Notes: a model not told the origin generated them from the letters alone. Numbered from the stretch's first letter, positions 17,308 through 27,700 are shown. The stretch is 64,000 nucleotides of DNA from SZUA-430 sp040080835 (GCA_040080835.1 JBEBHP010000014.1:50438-114437); one strand, 5' to 3'. Numbers and translations: made by a program.

Positions 17308-17951
17308 GTATTGCTGATCTCATTTTTGGCATCAGGCGAAAACGCTCGCGGCACAAGCGCATATTGAACGCGGAACGGGACTTCCATCTTGCGCTTCTGG
17401 ACCTGAAACCTGGAGACATCACGATTGATTGCGGAGCGAACGTTGGTCTTTACACACGATTTCTCGCTCGAAGCGGTGCAACAGTTCACGCATTTGAACC
17501 TGACCCGTTTGCGTTCGAGGAACTCCGGAAAAATACATCCATGATGCCCGATGTGCATTTGCACCAGGCGGCAGTCGGAATTGCGGATGGAGAAATCGAA
17601 CTGTTTCGTTCCGCACAATTTGAAAAGGACCCTATCAACCGGACTGTCGACAGCTCCATCGTCCCCGGCCAGAAGCATCTTTCAGCAACGCATGCGATCA
17701 AGGTAAAACTGGTTTCGCTGCCCAAATTCATTGCAAACCTTCAATCGCCGGTCAGTCTTCTGAAAATGGATATTGAAGGTGCAGAGGTGGAAATCCTGGA
17801 AGCACTGATCGAAGGAAAAGCGACTGACCAAGTACGTCGAGCATTTGTGGAGACGCATGAGAACACCCACAAGAGGTTGAAGGCGCGGACGTTCAACCTT
17901 GTTCGATATGCCAAAGCGCATCTGCCAAGCTGGAATCTGGATTGGGCCTAG
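17304..17951 (+). CDS. FkbM family SAM-dependent methyltransferase
   Basis: 215 aa. The Rossmann SAM-binding motif is in ITIDCGANVGLYTRFLARSGA, followed by HAFEPDPFAFEELRKN; LLKMDIEGAEVEILEAL is the conserved FkbM acidic motif. FkbM proteins usually O-methylate sugars or polyketide hydroxyls. Overlap with the upstream glycosyltransferase and the nearby GT25 gene point to methylation of a surface polysaccharide, which is an inference. Confidence 0.88.
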   Translation: MSIADLIFGIRRKRSRHKRILNAERDFHLALLDLKPGDITIDCGANVGLYTRFLARSGATVHAFEPDPFAFEELRKNTSMMPDVHLHQAAVGIADGEIELFRSAQFEKDPINRTVDSSIVPGQKHLSATHAIKVKLVSLPKFIANLQSPVSLLKMDIEGAEVEILEALIEGKATDQVRRAFVETHENTHKRLKARTFNLVRYAKAHLPSWNLDWA

Positions 17952-18076
17952 GCTGGTGATTGTGCGGGGCTTAACCAAAGTCCAAGGCCATCGTCATTGC
18001 CAATCAGTTCCGCGTTGCTCTCAACAGATATTTGTGGGCTAACTAGAGCGTCCGACCTCACAGGTAACGTGCGCAC

Positions 18077-18877
18077 ATGTCGACGCAAGTCTTTCTGATC
18101 AACCTTGAAAAAGACCGTGATCGCCTTGCCGTCATGTCTGATCAGCTGGGTATGCTTTCGATCCCGTTCGAACGCATTGATGCGGTGTACGGAACCAAAA
18201 TGCCGGAATGGATCAGACCCTATTTCCTTGATGCTGACGGCCGTATCGCATCCAAATTGTTGCCTGGCGAAGTTGGCTGCTATGCGAGCCATTTGCTGGT
18301 GCTGAAGCGAATTGCAGACAGCGGCAGGCCGGCGTTGGTGCTTGAAGATGACGTCGAGATTTCTCCCGACTTTCCTTCGATCCTGAATTCCATCAGTCAG
18401 TTGCCCCAGGGATGGGAAATCATCAGGCTTTCCAATCCCTACAAGCGCAGCTATGTGCCTGTTTCGAGAATAAATTCCAACTATCAAGCTGTTAAGTTCA
18501 CGCATGTGTCGCCAAGTACCGGCGCATATCTGGTTACGCCGGAAGGGGCGCGCAAATTTCTCGACTGGAAGCAATTGAGATCCCTTCCTGTCGATCAGGA
18601 CATGCGGCGCGTTTGGGACTGCAAACTTGTCACCTATGGCATTTTTCCACGCCCGATCACTCCGGATGTTGGCACATCAAGCATTGACGGAATGGTTCAA
18701 CGAAAAGTGCGAAGCTACCAAAAGAAAAAAACCGTTCAGGACGAGCTTGCCCGGATTGCTTTCGACATTCAGTGGCTTGGTGTGAAAGCCTGGGCGCTAA
18801 ACCTGTTCTATTCGAAGAGCGCAGAACGGCCAGCACGAACCCCGGTTGGCAGAAACGTTTCTGCTACAAAGCACTGA
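18077..18877 (+). CDS. Glycosyltransferase family 25 (LPS biosynthesis type)
   Basis: 266 aa. The start, MSTQVFLINLEKDRDRLAVM, and GEVGCYASHLLVLKRI followed by LVLEDDVEIS are the hallmarks of GT25, which in Haemophilus and Neisseria adds galactose or related sugars to lipooligosaccharide. It lies 125 bp after the FkbM gene on the same strand. Its stop is six bases from the stop of the convergent GT4 gene. The sugar added is unknown. Confidence 0.9.
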   Translation: MSTQVFLINLEKDRDRLAVMSDQLGMLSIPFERIDAVYGTKMPEWIRPYFLDADGRIASKLLPGEVGCYASHLLVLKRIADSGRPALVLEDDVEISPDFPSILNSISQLPQGWEIIRLSNPYKRSYVPVSRINSNYQAVKFTHVSPSTGAYLVTPEGARKFLDWKQLRSLPVDQDMRRVWDCKLVTYGIFPRPITPDVGTSSIDGMVQRKVRSYQKKKTVQDELARIAFDIQWLGVKAWALNLFYSKSAERPARTPVGRNVSATKH

Positions 18878-18883
18878 CCGAAT

Positions 18884-20029
18884 TCAGGTGCCGGACGAGA
18901 GAAGCTTCACGTAGACAGACAGGGTCCGCTCGCACATCACATCAACCGTGTAATTCTTCAACACGCGCTCTCTTGCGGCGCCTGCCATAAGAGTGCGCTG
19001 CGCCTGAGGCAGTTGTAACGCCGCAGTGATTGCCTTGGCCAGTGCGTCGGCATTTCCTGGCTCAAACAAAAAACCTGTTTTGCCGTCGAGGACGGTCTCC
19101 GTCTGCGCGCCCAGGCGAGAGGCGACGATGGGCTTGCCCATGGCCTGCGCCTCGACGGCCGCGCGCCCGAAGGCTTCGGGCTCGATCGAGGGTGCTACCA
19201 CCACGTCTGCCACCATGAAGGCCGCCGGCATATCGGTGCAGTGGCCCGGCATGCGAATTTTCTGCGTGAGACCGGCCTTGTCGATGGCTTCGCGAAGTTC
19301 GGAGACGAAACCGTCGCGTTCCTGAGCATCACCCACCATCACTGCCTCGAACTCCCGGTCCGCGATCTTCGCAAGTGCGGCCACGAATTCGAGCTGCCCC
19401 TTCCAGCGCGTCAGCCGGTTGGGCAACATGATGACGGGCTTGCCGGACTTAAGACTCCAGTCCCTGCGGATTGCCTTGATGCGGTCTTCGGGCACATTCT
19501 CCGGGGTGAAAGCGCGGATGTCTGTGCCGCGCGGGATGACGAACAGCTTTGCGCTGTCGGGCTTGTGCTCACGCAAGACGTGGTCGGCCGTGAACTGCGA
19601 GTTCGCAATGATCGCGTCGCCGCGCGTCATGATCGAATTGTAGTAGCGTTTCAGAAATCCGTTTGCGTTGTAGATGCCGTGATAGGTCGCGACAAACTTC
19701 GCGCCCGTTCGCCTTGCGGCAATGAACGCGCTCCACGCCGGGGCGCGTGAGCGTGCGTGAATGATGGTGACGCCTTCGCGCCGGACAAGATCGGCAATCA
19801 CGCCCGCATTTCGCCAGATCTGAAACGGGCTCTTTGACGCGAAGTCTCCGCTGAGAATCTTTGCACCACGCTTTTCGGCTTCACTGGCCAGGCGGCCGCC
19901 CTTCGTGGCGATCCATGCCGTGCCGCCCGCCGCGACCACCGCAGCAGCTACGTCCACGGCGGTGCGCTCGGCTCCACCAGCATCAAGTGCTGGAATTACT
20001 TGCAGGACTGAGAGTTTTGGCTGCGCCAT
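18884..20029 (-). CDS. Family 4 glycosyltransferase
   Basis: 381 aa from the ATG at 20029. The two-domain GT-B fold is recognisable: VIPALDAGGAERTAVDVA at the N-terminus (acceptor side) and PEAFGRAAVEAQAMGKPIVAS near residue 285 (donor-sugar EX7E motif). Retaining GT4 enzymes build LPS, O-antigen or exopolysaccharide. The open frame reaches an upstream TTG at 20041, but the ATG is preferred. It may share a transcript with the upstream SDR gene, 36 bp away. Confidence 0.88.
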   Translation of the reverse strand: MAQPKLSVLQVIPALDAGGAERTAVDVAAAVVAAGGTAWIATKGGRLASEAEKRGAKILSGDFASKSPFQIWRNAGVIADLVRREGVTIIHARSRAPAWSAFIAARRTGAKFVATYHGIYNANGFLKRYYNSIMTRGDAIIANSQFTADHVLREHKPDSAKLFVIPRGTDIRAFTPENVPEDRIKAIRRDWSLKSGKPVIMLPNRLTRWKGQLEFVAALAKIADREFEAVMVGDAQERDGFVSELREAIDKAGLTQKIRMPGHCTDMPAAFMVADVVVAPSIEPEAFGRAAVEAQAMGKPIVASRLGAQTETVLDGKTGFLFEPGNADALAKAITAALQLPQAQRTLMAGAARERVLKNYTVDVMCERTLSVYVKLLSSGT

Positions 20030-20065
20030 CTGGCTTTGCAAATCTTTGGCAATTGATTCGAAGGG

Positions 20066-20950
20066 TCAGGAGTATTCTACCCGATTGTCCGCGGCTTGTA
20101 GCGCCCTGAGGCCTTCGCGATAAGTGGGGTATTGCAGACAAACGTTCAGTTCCTGTTTCATGCGATCGTTCCGTACCCGCTTTGACTCGTCGTAAAAACT
20201 TGCTGCCATGGGTGACAGTGTACTTCTTGCTGTTTCGAACTGCTCCAATGGTGGCGCCGCCACGCCCAGCAGTTGAGCCGCGTACTCGATCACAACATGG
20301 GGCGCGCATGGCTCATCATCGCACACATTGTAGATGCGCCCGGGCGGAGGATGTAACATGGATGCTTCCAGAACCGCTGCAACGTCATCAACATGAATGC
20401 GCGAAAAAACCTGACCGGGCTTCACGATCCGCCTTGCTGTTCTTTCACGCAACGTCTTGAGCTGGTTTCGACCGGGCCCATAGATTCCAGCGAGCCGAAA
20501 AATCGACACAAGGACGTTGCTGCGTGCTCCCCAAGCCAACCAGGCGCCTTCGGCGTCAACCCGGCGCTTTGCCCGCTCGGAACGCGGTGAAAGCGGAGAG
20601 TCCTCATCTACCCAGTTCCCCTGATGGTCGCCGTAAACGCCAGTTGTGGACAGGTATCCGATCCAAGAAATGTTCCGGGAGAGGCCAGTCAATTCAGTTT
20701 CGAATGTCGCAAGTACCGGGTCACGACCGTCCGACGGGGGTGCACTCACCAGGACAAAGAGCGGCGATTGCAGTCTTGCGGGTTCTTTCAGCGCGTCGGC
20801 AAAGCGAACGGCCTCAAAGCCTTGCTCTCTCAGCCTTGCAACGCCTTCGGTCGTTCGGGCAGTTCCCCTGACGCTCCAGAGTGCAGGATTCAGACGCTGC
20901 GCCAGCGTTTGCGCACAAAATCCCATTCCGAAACACAGCAAATTGTTCAT
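20066..20950 (-). CDS. Atypical extended SDR family protein (YeeZ-like)
   Basis: 294 aa from the ATG at 20950, which has AAGG seven bases upstream. The glycine-rich start LLCFGMGFCAQTLAQRL binds a dinucleotide. YLSTTGVYGDHQGNW holds the SDR Ser/Tyr positions, but the YxxxK lysine is absent, as in atypical SDRs such as YeeZ. IYNVCDDEP lies in the C-terminal half. Substrate unknown. Such genes occur near queG in related genomes, a recollection rather than a result. Confidence 0.8.
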   Translation of the reverse strand: MNNLLCFGMGFCAQTLAQRLNPALWSVRGTARTTEGVARLREQGFEAVRFADALKEPARLQSPLFVLVSAPPSDGRDPVLATFETELTGLSRNISWIGYLSTTGVYGDHQGNWVDEDSPLSPRSERAKRRVDAEGAWLAWGARSNVLVSIFRLAGIYGPGRNQLKTLRERTARRIVKPGQVFSRIHVDDVAAVLEASMLHPPPGRIYNVCDDEPCAPHVVIEYAAQLLGVAAPPLEQFETARSTLSPMAASFYDESKRVRNDRMKQELNVCLQYPTYREGLRALQAADNRVEYS

Positions 20951-21019
20951 GCTGACCCTTAAAAACCTTACACAGGATTTAGACTTGAATTTGCCCAAAA
21001 CAGAGCGGAATCTGGCACC

Positions 21020-21742
21020 ATGATCAGCACCCTTATACTCGCGAGCGCTCTCAGCGCCACCAGCACCTTCTCATATGAAGCCTGCCTTAAAAAAGCGGAC
21101 CGCCATCCAGACGAAGCCCTGGAGATGGCAATGAATGCGCTCGTCGACGGCAGCGACCCGCTGGCGGAACATTGCGCAGCCGTGGCGCTGGTCGGCCTCA
21201 AGCAGTATGGCGAAGCTGCCAGGCGACTGGATGTGCTGGCTCGAAAGGGCTCCGCAGGGAACGCTGAAATGCGCGCCGAGATCATGGACCAGGCCGGCAA
21301 TGCGTGGCTGCTTGCAGGCCAGCCTGAACTGGCGACAGAGTCCTTCACCGCCGCACTCGCGCTGATGCCGAGCGAGTCAGTGTACCTGATCGACCGGGCG
21401 CGCGCGTCAGCTGCGCTGAAAAAGTGGCCACAGGCAGAGTCCGACCTGACGGCCGCGCTCGCTGCCGAACCTGGAAGCGCGGAAGCGCTGGTGCTGCGCT
21501 CAAGCGCGCGCCGAGCCCAGAAAAACCTGCAAGGTGCGATGGGTGACATCACGCAGGCATTGTTGCTTGAGCCGGAGAATGTCGAAGCACTGGTGGAGCG
21601 CGGCCTCATTCGTGCTGCAAGCGGCGACAAGAAAGGCGCACGCGTGGACTTCCTGAAGGTGCTCGAAAAGGCACCCAATGGACCAGCGGCCGCCAGCGCG
21701 CGCAAGGAAATCGAACGACTTGAACTAAGGTCTGGGCGCTAA
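21020..21742 (+). CDS. TPR-repeat protein with signal peptide
   Basis: 240 aa. A short hydrophobic N-terminus (MISTLILASALSATSTFS) suggests export. At least three tetratricopeptide-like repeats follow (around residues 95-128, 129-162 and 163-196), with the spaced Ala/Gly/Leu pattern typical of TPRs. It probably acts as a protein-binding scaffold. The 3' end overlaps the 3' end of queG by 18 bases on the opposite strand. Confidence 0.78.
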   Translation: MISTLILASALSATSTFSYEACLKKADRHPDEALEMAMNALVDGSDPLAEHCAAVALVGLKQYGEAARRLDVLARKGSAGNAEMRAEIMDQAGNAWLLAGQPELATESFTAALALMPSESVYLIDRARASAALKKWPQAESDLTAALAAEPGSAEALVLRSSARRAQKNLQGAMGDITQALLLEPENVEALVERGLIRAASGDKKGARVDFLKVLEKAPNGPAAASARKEIERLELRSGR

Positions 21743-22852
21743 CTCTGCGGTCCACTCCGCCAGCACATCCGAATGCAGCTCCCGAGCTTCATGGTGCGTG
21801 CGCAACGTTGCAAGCTCGTCTCCATCGAGCAGCCTGCGCAGGGCCCATACAGCTGATCCCCTGAGCACAGGTGACGGATCGGACAAGTGATTTATGACGA
21901 CGTCTGCGAGTTTCGGTTCCCCCGAATTGCCGATGGCGATGACGACATTGCGAAGGAAACGGTCACGCCCAATCCGCTTCACTGGTGATCCCCGAAACAG
22001 TTCCCGGAACCCGGCGTCAGTCAGCGACGCAAGTTCCCTCAGCGAAACGTTGCTGAGGCCAGGGCGAGCGTTGAATGCGAGTTCACTCGACTGCCTGGCA
22101 AACTTGTTCCAGGGACAGGCAGCAAGGCAATCATCGCAGCCATAGATCCGGTTGCCCATGCTTGACCGGAATTCGAGCGGGATCGAGCCTTTGTGTTCGA
22201 TCGTGAGATAGGAAATGCATCGGCGCGCATCGAGCCGATAGGGTTCTGGGAACGCACTGGTGGGGCACGCATCAAGGCATTGTCGACAGGAACCGCAATG
22301 ATCACTTTCAGCCGGTTCGGGCGACAGTTCCATGGATGTGAGAATGACACCGAGGAAAAGCCAAGAGCCATGCGTCCGGCTCACCAGATTGGTGTGCTTG
22401 CCCTGCCATCCCAATCCAGCCTGCTGGGCGAGAGGTTTCTCCATGAGCGGAGCCGTGTCTACAAAGACCTTCACTTGAACGCCGAACTCTTGTGCAAAGC
22501 TTCGCGCAATCCTTTTCAACTTCTTCTTGACTACATCGTGATAGTCAGCGCCCCGCGCATACACCGAAATGCTTGCCTGCTCGCCATGCTCGAGACTGGC
22601 CAACGGATCAGATCCGGGCGCGTAGGAAAGCCCCAGTACGATTGCACTTCTGGCGTCAGGCCAAAGTACCTGCGCGTTCGCCCGCTGTTCGGCGCGCTCC
22701 TCCATCCAGCCCATATCGCCGTGAAACCCCTGGCCAAGAAATTCCATCAAGGCCAAACGCGCTCCAGGAATACTCAGCGACCGGGTCATTCCAACGGCGT
22801 CAAACCCTTCGTTCAATGCCAGGTTGCGAATGAATTCGTTCGCGTTGATCAT
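21725..22852 (-). CDS. queG: Epoxyqueuosine reductase
   Basis: 375 aa from the ATG at 22852. It reduces epoxyqueuosine to queuosine in tRNA (anticodons GUN), using cobalamin and two 4Fe-4S clusters. The cluster motifs are GSCRQCLDACPTSAF and CDDCLAACPWNKFA; a HEAT-like tail (SDPSPVLRGSAVWALRRLL) binds tRNA. A GTG directly after the preceding stop, at 22870, is an alternative start that would add six residues. It lies directly after the GST-fold gene and is likely co-transcribed with it. Confidence 0.95.
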   Translation of the reverse strand: MINANEFIRNLALNEGFDAVGMTRSLSIPGARLALMEFLGQGFHGDMGWMEERAEQRANAQVLWPDARSAIVLGLSYAPGSDPLASLEHGEQASISVYARGADYHDVVKKKLKRIARSFAQEFGVQVKVFVDTAPLMEKPLAQQAGLGWQGKHTNLVSRTHGSWLFLGVILTSMELSPEPAESDHCGSCRQCLDACPTSAFPEPYRLDARRCISYLTIEHKGSIPLEFRSSMGNRIYGCDDCLAACPWNKFARQSSELAFNARPGLSNVSLRELASLTDAGFRELFRGSPVKRIGRDRFLRNVVIAIGNSGEPKLADVVINHLSDPSPVLRGSAVWALRRLLDGDELATLRTHHEARELHSDVLAEWTAELAPRP

Positions 22853-22870
22853 TCCATGATTTTCCGGCAC

Positions 22871-23524
22871 CTAAAAATCGAGATCTGCGTAGTGGGGCGA
22901 AGGCGGAAATCCCGGCAGTTGATCATTGAGCAATGGTCGAAATGAAGGTCTGGACTTCATGCGTGCATACCACTCCTTCACATTGGGAAAGAACTGCCAT
23001 GGCACGTCGCCGAAATAGTCGAGACAAGACAAATGCGCGGCAACGGTCAGGTCTGCCAGGCTGAACGCCACCGTCACATATCCGTGTTTCTCGAGCGCAC
23101 GGTCCACAGACTGCAATTCATTTCGCAAATTGTGCTGTGCCAGCTTGATGGCTGCGAGATCCGGCTGACGGTCGGCCTCGTCCGAGAAACGCTTGATGAT
23201 CCGTTCGTGGAGAATGATCCAGGTTACGTCGCGCCAGAAGCACTCATCAAAGTGATTCACCCAACGCCGCACTACCGCACGATCGACAGGATGCCCGGGA
23301 AGCAGGTCCATTGAGGAATCCTGTTCATTCAGAAATTCGGCAATGGCCCGACTGTCGGTCAATGAAGTGCCATCCGCTTCCAGCAACTCCGAGAGCGCAG
23401 ACAACGTCACCCTGTTTTCCCAGGGTCTCAGCGGAACCGATTCAAACGGAAGCTTCTTTTCTCCAAGAACGAGGCGAATCTTCCGGCAGAACGGCGAGAG
23501 AGAAAAATTTCGGAGCTGGCGCAT
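22871..23524 (-). CDS. Glutathione S-transferase fold protein, possible FzlA homologue
   Basis: 217 aa. The N-terminal thioredoxin-like domain reads LRNFSLSPFCRKIRLVLGEKKLPFE, and an all-helical C-terminal domain follows, ending HYADLDF. The GST family is clear. The pairing with queG, with uppP and an NDUFA9-like gene a few kb away, resembles the setting I recall for FzlA, the FtsZ-binding GST relative needed for constriction in alphaproteobacteria. That identity is not proven. A detoxification GST is the alternative. Confidence 0.75.
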   Translation of the reverse strand: MRQLRNFSLSPFCRKIRLVLGEKKLPFESVPLRPWENRVTLSALSELLEADGTSLTDSRAIAEFLNEQDSSMDLLPGHPVDRAVVRRWVNHFDECFWRDVTWIILHERIIKRFSDEADRQPDLAAIKLAQHNLRNELQSVDRALEKHGYVTVAFSLADLTVAAHLSCLDYFGDVPWQFFPNVKEWYARMKSRPSFRPLLNDQLPGFPPSPHYADLDF

Positions 23525-23560
23525 CTGGCGCGGGACTGTACCGGCAGACGGGTCTTCGCC

Positions 23561-24643
23561 TCAAGGCCGCGCGCACCGGTCCTCGCCATACAGAGCAACA
23601 CTGTTTGCTCTCGCGGAAATCGTATATCCACGGCTGTTTACATACGGACCGGGCGGATTGGCGCGGTAGCGGATCGGGTTGGGAAGAATGGCGGCCAATC
23701 GGGCTGCCTCCATCGGCGTCAGTCGAGACGCCGGTTTGCCGAACCATTTCCGAGCGGCAGCTTCAGCTCCAAATATCCCTGGTCCCCACTCAATGACGTT
23801 CAGGTAGACCTCCATGATACGGCTTTTGGGCCAAAGCCCCTCGATCAGGACAGTAAAGTAAGCTTCGAGCCCCTTTCTCACCCACGAGCGGCCGGGCCAC
23901 AAAAACACGTTCTTTGCCGTTTGCTGCGAGATGGTCGATGCACCACGAAGTCGTTCGCCGCGTTTTGATTCCTTCCACGCGTCCTGCATTTCCTTGAAGT
24001 CGAAGCCCCAGTGGCGACAGAATTCGTTGTCCTCCGATGCGATCACGGCTCTTACCAGGTGTGGCGAAATCTGTTTCAGGGGTACCCACTCGTTCCGGAT
24101 CTGACGGCCTTCCACAAGACCTTCGTTCAGCATCAGAAGCGTGGTTGGCACCGGCACAAAGCGGTACAGCAATGCGAGAGTGATCGATCCGACAAAGCCA
24201 TAAAGCACTGCCCGGGATCCGAAGAACCATGCGCGGTGCAACCACGACTGCTGTTCTGCATCGGGTTCTTCTTCGGGCTCCTGCGGGTGACGTTGCCCCG
24301 GGGATTCGGGCGCCGGTGCCGGGTCTGGAACAGGTATCGCAGGTTCTGCCGGAGGGTCCGGCTCGGGCGCGTCGCGGTCTTCGAAACCTTCGTCGCCCGT
24401 TTTGTGAGGTCTTCCAGAAATGATCAGCGTAAATCCCGCACCATCGACTGCTTCTACCAGCGCGTCGTGGGCAACGTAATCTGCAACGCGGACGATAGCC
24501 TGCTGGTGCTCGAAGTCACAAATCGCGCGGTGCACGCCAGGCACCGACAGCAATGCGTGTTCCACGCGCAGCGCCGCATCAGCGTCGCCCAGGCCGGCAA
24601 TGCGATATCGACGTGTTTCGACGGGCGTACGTGATTCCCCCAT
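23561..24643 (-). CDS. mtgA: Monofunctional peptidoglycan transglycosylase (GT51) with N-terminal HMA-like domain
   Basis: 360 aa, longer than the usual 230-240 aa MtgA. Residues 11-76 have the ferredoxin-like HMA pattern (RRYRIAGLG, SVPGV, VEAVDGAGF), but the metal-binding CxxC is replaced by GDADAA. A Pro/Glu-rich linker follows (about 85-130), then a membrane segment (about 140-161). The GT51 domain carries EDNEFCRHWGFD (catalytic E204), GASTISQQTAKN (235-246) and RIMEVYLNVIEWG (E278). It polymerises lipid II into glycan strands without transpeptidase activity. The HMA-like part should lie in the cytoplasm, as judged from topology. Confidence 0.88.
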   Translation of the reverse strand: MGESRTPVETRRYRIAGLGDADAALRVEHALLSVPGVHRAICDFEHQQAIVRVADYVAHDALVEAVDGAGFTLIISGRPHKTGDEGFEDRDAPEPDPPAEPAIPVPDPAPAPESPGQRHPQEPEEEPDAEQQSWLHRAWFFGSRAVLYGFVGSITLALLYRFVPVPTTLLMLNEGLVEGRQIRNEWVPLKQISPHLVRAVIASEDNEFCRHWGFDFKEMQDAWKESKRGERLRGASTISQQTAKNVFLWPGRSWVRKGLEAYFTVLIEGLWPKSRIMEVYLNVIEWGPGIFGAEAAARKWFGKPASRLTPMEAARLAAILPNPIRYRANPPGPYVNSRGYTISARANSVALYGEDRCARP

Positions 24644-24724
24644 TATTTCTTCTTACGGGGAGGTCTCAACACAGCGCAAGTTTTCGTGTCGCCGATTTGT
24701 CAAAAAGCGACTAATTCTCCATGG

Positions 24725-27700
24725 TTAAGCCGACGCCGCTACTTTCCGGTCGCTCAAAGGATGTTTCAGCCGGGTCAACATCTCCTTCGGACAGATTTGC
24801 CAGAACTTTCTGCTCTCTGTGTCCCAGTGCTGCAGAATGCGCTTGGCGTGTCGGGAACCCGTTTCGGCGATGTGCTCCTCAATCAGATTCACGAGCAGGT
24901 TGTTCCAGTACTCGGAGTCCAGTCGGGACCAACCGATGGTGTCCGGATTGGACTTGATCGGAATTTCATTTTTTGGATCATATACGAAAGCCATCCCGCC
25001 AGTCATGCCGGCAGCAAAATTGTCGCCGACGATGCCCAGTATGACCGCGACGCCTCCCGTCATGTATTCAATTCCGTTGGAGCCGCACCCTTCCACGACT
25101 GTCAACGCTCCGGAATTGCGAACGGCAAACCGCTCGCCAGCCTGGCCCGAGGCAAAAAGTTTGCCTGCAGTCGCACCGTACAACACGGTGTTGCCGATGA
25201 TGACGTTGTCCTGACTTTCCAGCACACTTGAGACCATCGGGCGCACGACAATCGTCGCTCCCGAAAGTCCCTTGCCTACATAGTCGTTGGCGTCGCCATA
25301 GAGCTTGATCTTGACACCCTGCACCGCGAAGGCACCGAGTGATTGGCCCGCAGAGCCTGTCAGCTTCAGCGTCAACTGGCCGGCGTTCAGGCCATGCATG
25401 CCATACTTTCTCACGATATGGGACGAGACACGCGTGCCAATTGCACGCATCGTGTTCCTGACCGTGTAGGTCAGCTGCATCTTTTCGCCATCTTCGAGCA
25501 GGCTCGCCGCGTCCTTGACGATCTTTTCATCGAGTGTATCGGGCACCTCGTTGCGGCCTTCGATGGTGCAATATCGCGGATTGGGTCCGGGGTCTGCCTG
25601 AACCAGCAAGGGGTTCAAATCGAGATCGTCGAGATCGTGCGCGCCGCGGTTCACCTGTGTCAGCAAATCGGTCCGACCGATGACGTCCTTTAACGAACGA
25701 AAGCCAAGACTTGCCAGAATGTCCCTGACTTCTTCAGCAAGAAAGCTCATCAAATTGACGACCTTGTCTGCCGTGCCTTTGAACTTTTTCCGAAGCTCTT
25801 CGTTTTGCGTGCATACGCCGACTGGACAGGTGTTGGAGTGACACTGTCGAACCATGATGCAGCCCATCGCCACGAGGGCAGCAGTTCCGATTCCGAACTC
25901 CTCTGCGCCCATCATGGCCGCCATCACGATATCGCGGCCGGTACGCAAGCCGCCGTCCGTCCTCAGGACAACACGGTGACGCAAGTTGTTCAGGGTCAAC
26001 ACCTGGTTGACTTCGGTCAACCCCATTTCCCACGGGACGCCGGCATACTTGATTGACGAAAGCGGCGAGGCGCCGGTACCGCCGTTGTGACCAGAAATCA
26101 AAATTACATCGGCGCGTGCCTTGGCGACCCCTGCAGCGATTGTACCGATGCCGGTTGAGGCCACGAGTTTGACGCATACGCGGGCGACCGGATTGATCTG
26201 CTTCAGGTCATAAATGAGCTGCGCCAGATCCTCGATTGAGTAGATATCATGATGAGGAGGCGGCGAAATAAGCGTGACCCCCGGCGTTGCATGACGGAAC
26301 TTCGCGATCATTTCCGTGACCTTGAAGCCAGGCAACTGTCCGCCCTCGCCAGGCTTGGCACCCTGTGCCACCTTGATTTCGATTTCACGGCACTGGTTGA
26401 GATATTCCGCCGTTACGCCAAAGCGGCCGGAGGCTATCTGCTTGATCGCGGAATTCGCGTTGTCGCCATTGGGCCTTGGCTTGAAGCGCGCGGGATCTTC
26501 CCCACCCTCTCCGGAATCCGACTTCGCGCCAATACGGTTCATCGCAATATTGAGCGTGCCGTGCGCTTCAGGTGAGAGTGCGCCGAGGGACATGCCTGGC
26601 GTCACAAAGCGTTTGCTGATTTCGGTAATTGATTCCACTTCTTCGGGTGCGATTGCGACCCGCCCGCGCGGTCGGAAATCCATGAGGTGGCGCAGACTTG
26701 TCGGCGGCGACAAGCGGACTGCCTCGGTGTATTTCCGGAATGTCTGCCTGCTCTCCTGAGTTACCGCTGTCTGCAGCAAGTGGATGGTCTCAGCAGAGTG
26801 CGCGTGGGATTCGCCACCCTTCCGGTACCGATACAGACCACCGATGGGGAGCGCTGTCACATCGCCAGAGAACGCCTTGGCGTGCTGGCGACAGATGCGT
26901 TTCTGTATGCCCGCAAGTCCAATTCCTGAAATGCGCGAAGGCATTCCAGGGAAGTACTCTGCGACCATCGAACGCGACAGGCCGACCGCTTCGAAGTTGT
27001 AGCCCCCGCGGTATGACGAGATCACCGAAATGCCCATCTTGGAAATGATCTTCAGCAATCCTGCGCTGACGCTGTCCATGTAGCGCTTCACACATTCGCC
27101 GAGGCCACGCGCACCGAACAAGCCGCGTGCGTGCCTGTCTGCGATGCATTCCTGCGCGAGATATGCGTTGACAGTGGTGGCGCCCACGCCGATCAGCACG
27201 GCGAAATAGTGAGTATCCATGCACTCCGCCGAACGGACATTGAGCGAGGTGAATGTTCGCAATTGCGTCTTAACAAGGTGCGAGTGAACGGCGCCGGTTG
27301 CCAGGATCATGGGGATTGCAGCGACGGTTGGACCGACACGTTCGTCCGTAAGGATCAGATGAGCATAGCCCGAGCGTACGGCTTCTTCAGCCTGGGCGCA
27401 GATCCGGTCAAGAGACGCCTTCAGTGCGCCATCTTCGGCCTTGCCCTCGCTTACTTCGAACGTGCAATCGATTTCAAAGAAACGATCTGCCAGATGCTCC
27501 TTCATGCGGTCATACATGCCAGTCGAAATGACAGGACTTTCCAGTGTGAACACCTCGAGCTGAGTCTTGTTCTGCGCCAACACATTGCCGAGATTCTTGA
27601 AGCGCGTGCGAAGGCTCATCACCCGGTCTTCGCGCAGGCTGTCGATCGGCGGGTTGGTGACCTGACTGAAATTCTGGCGGAAATAGTGCGCAAGCGGACG

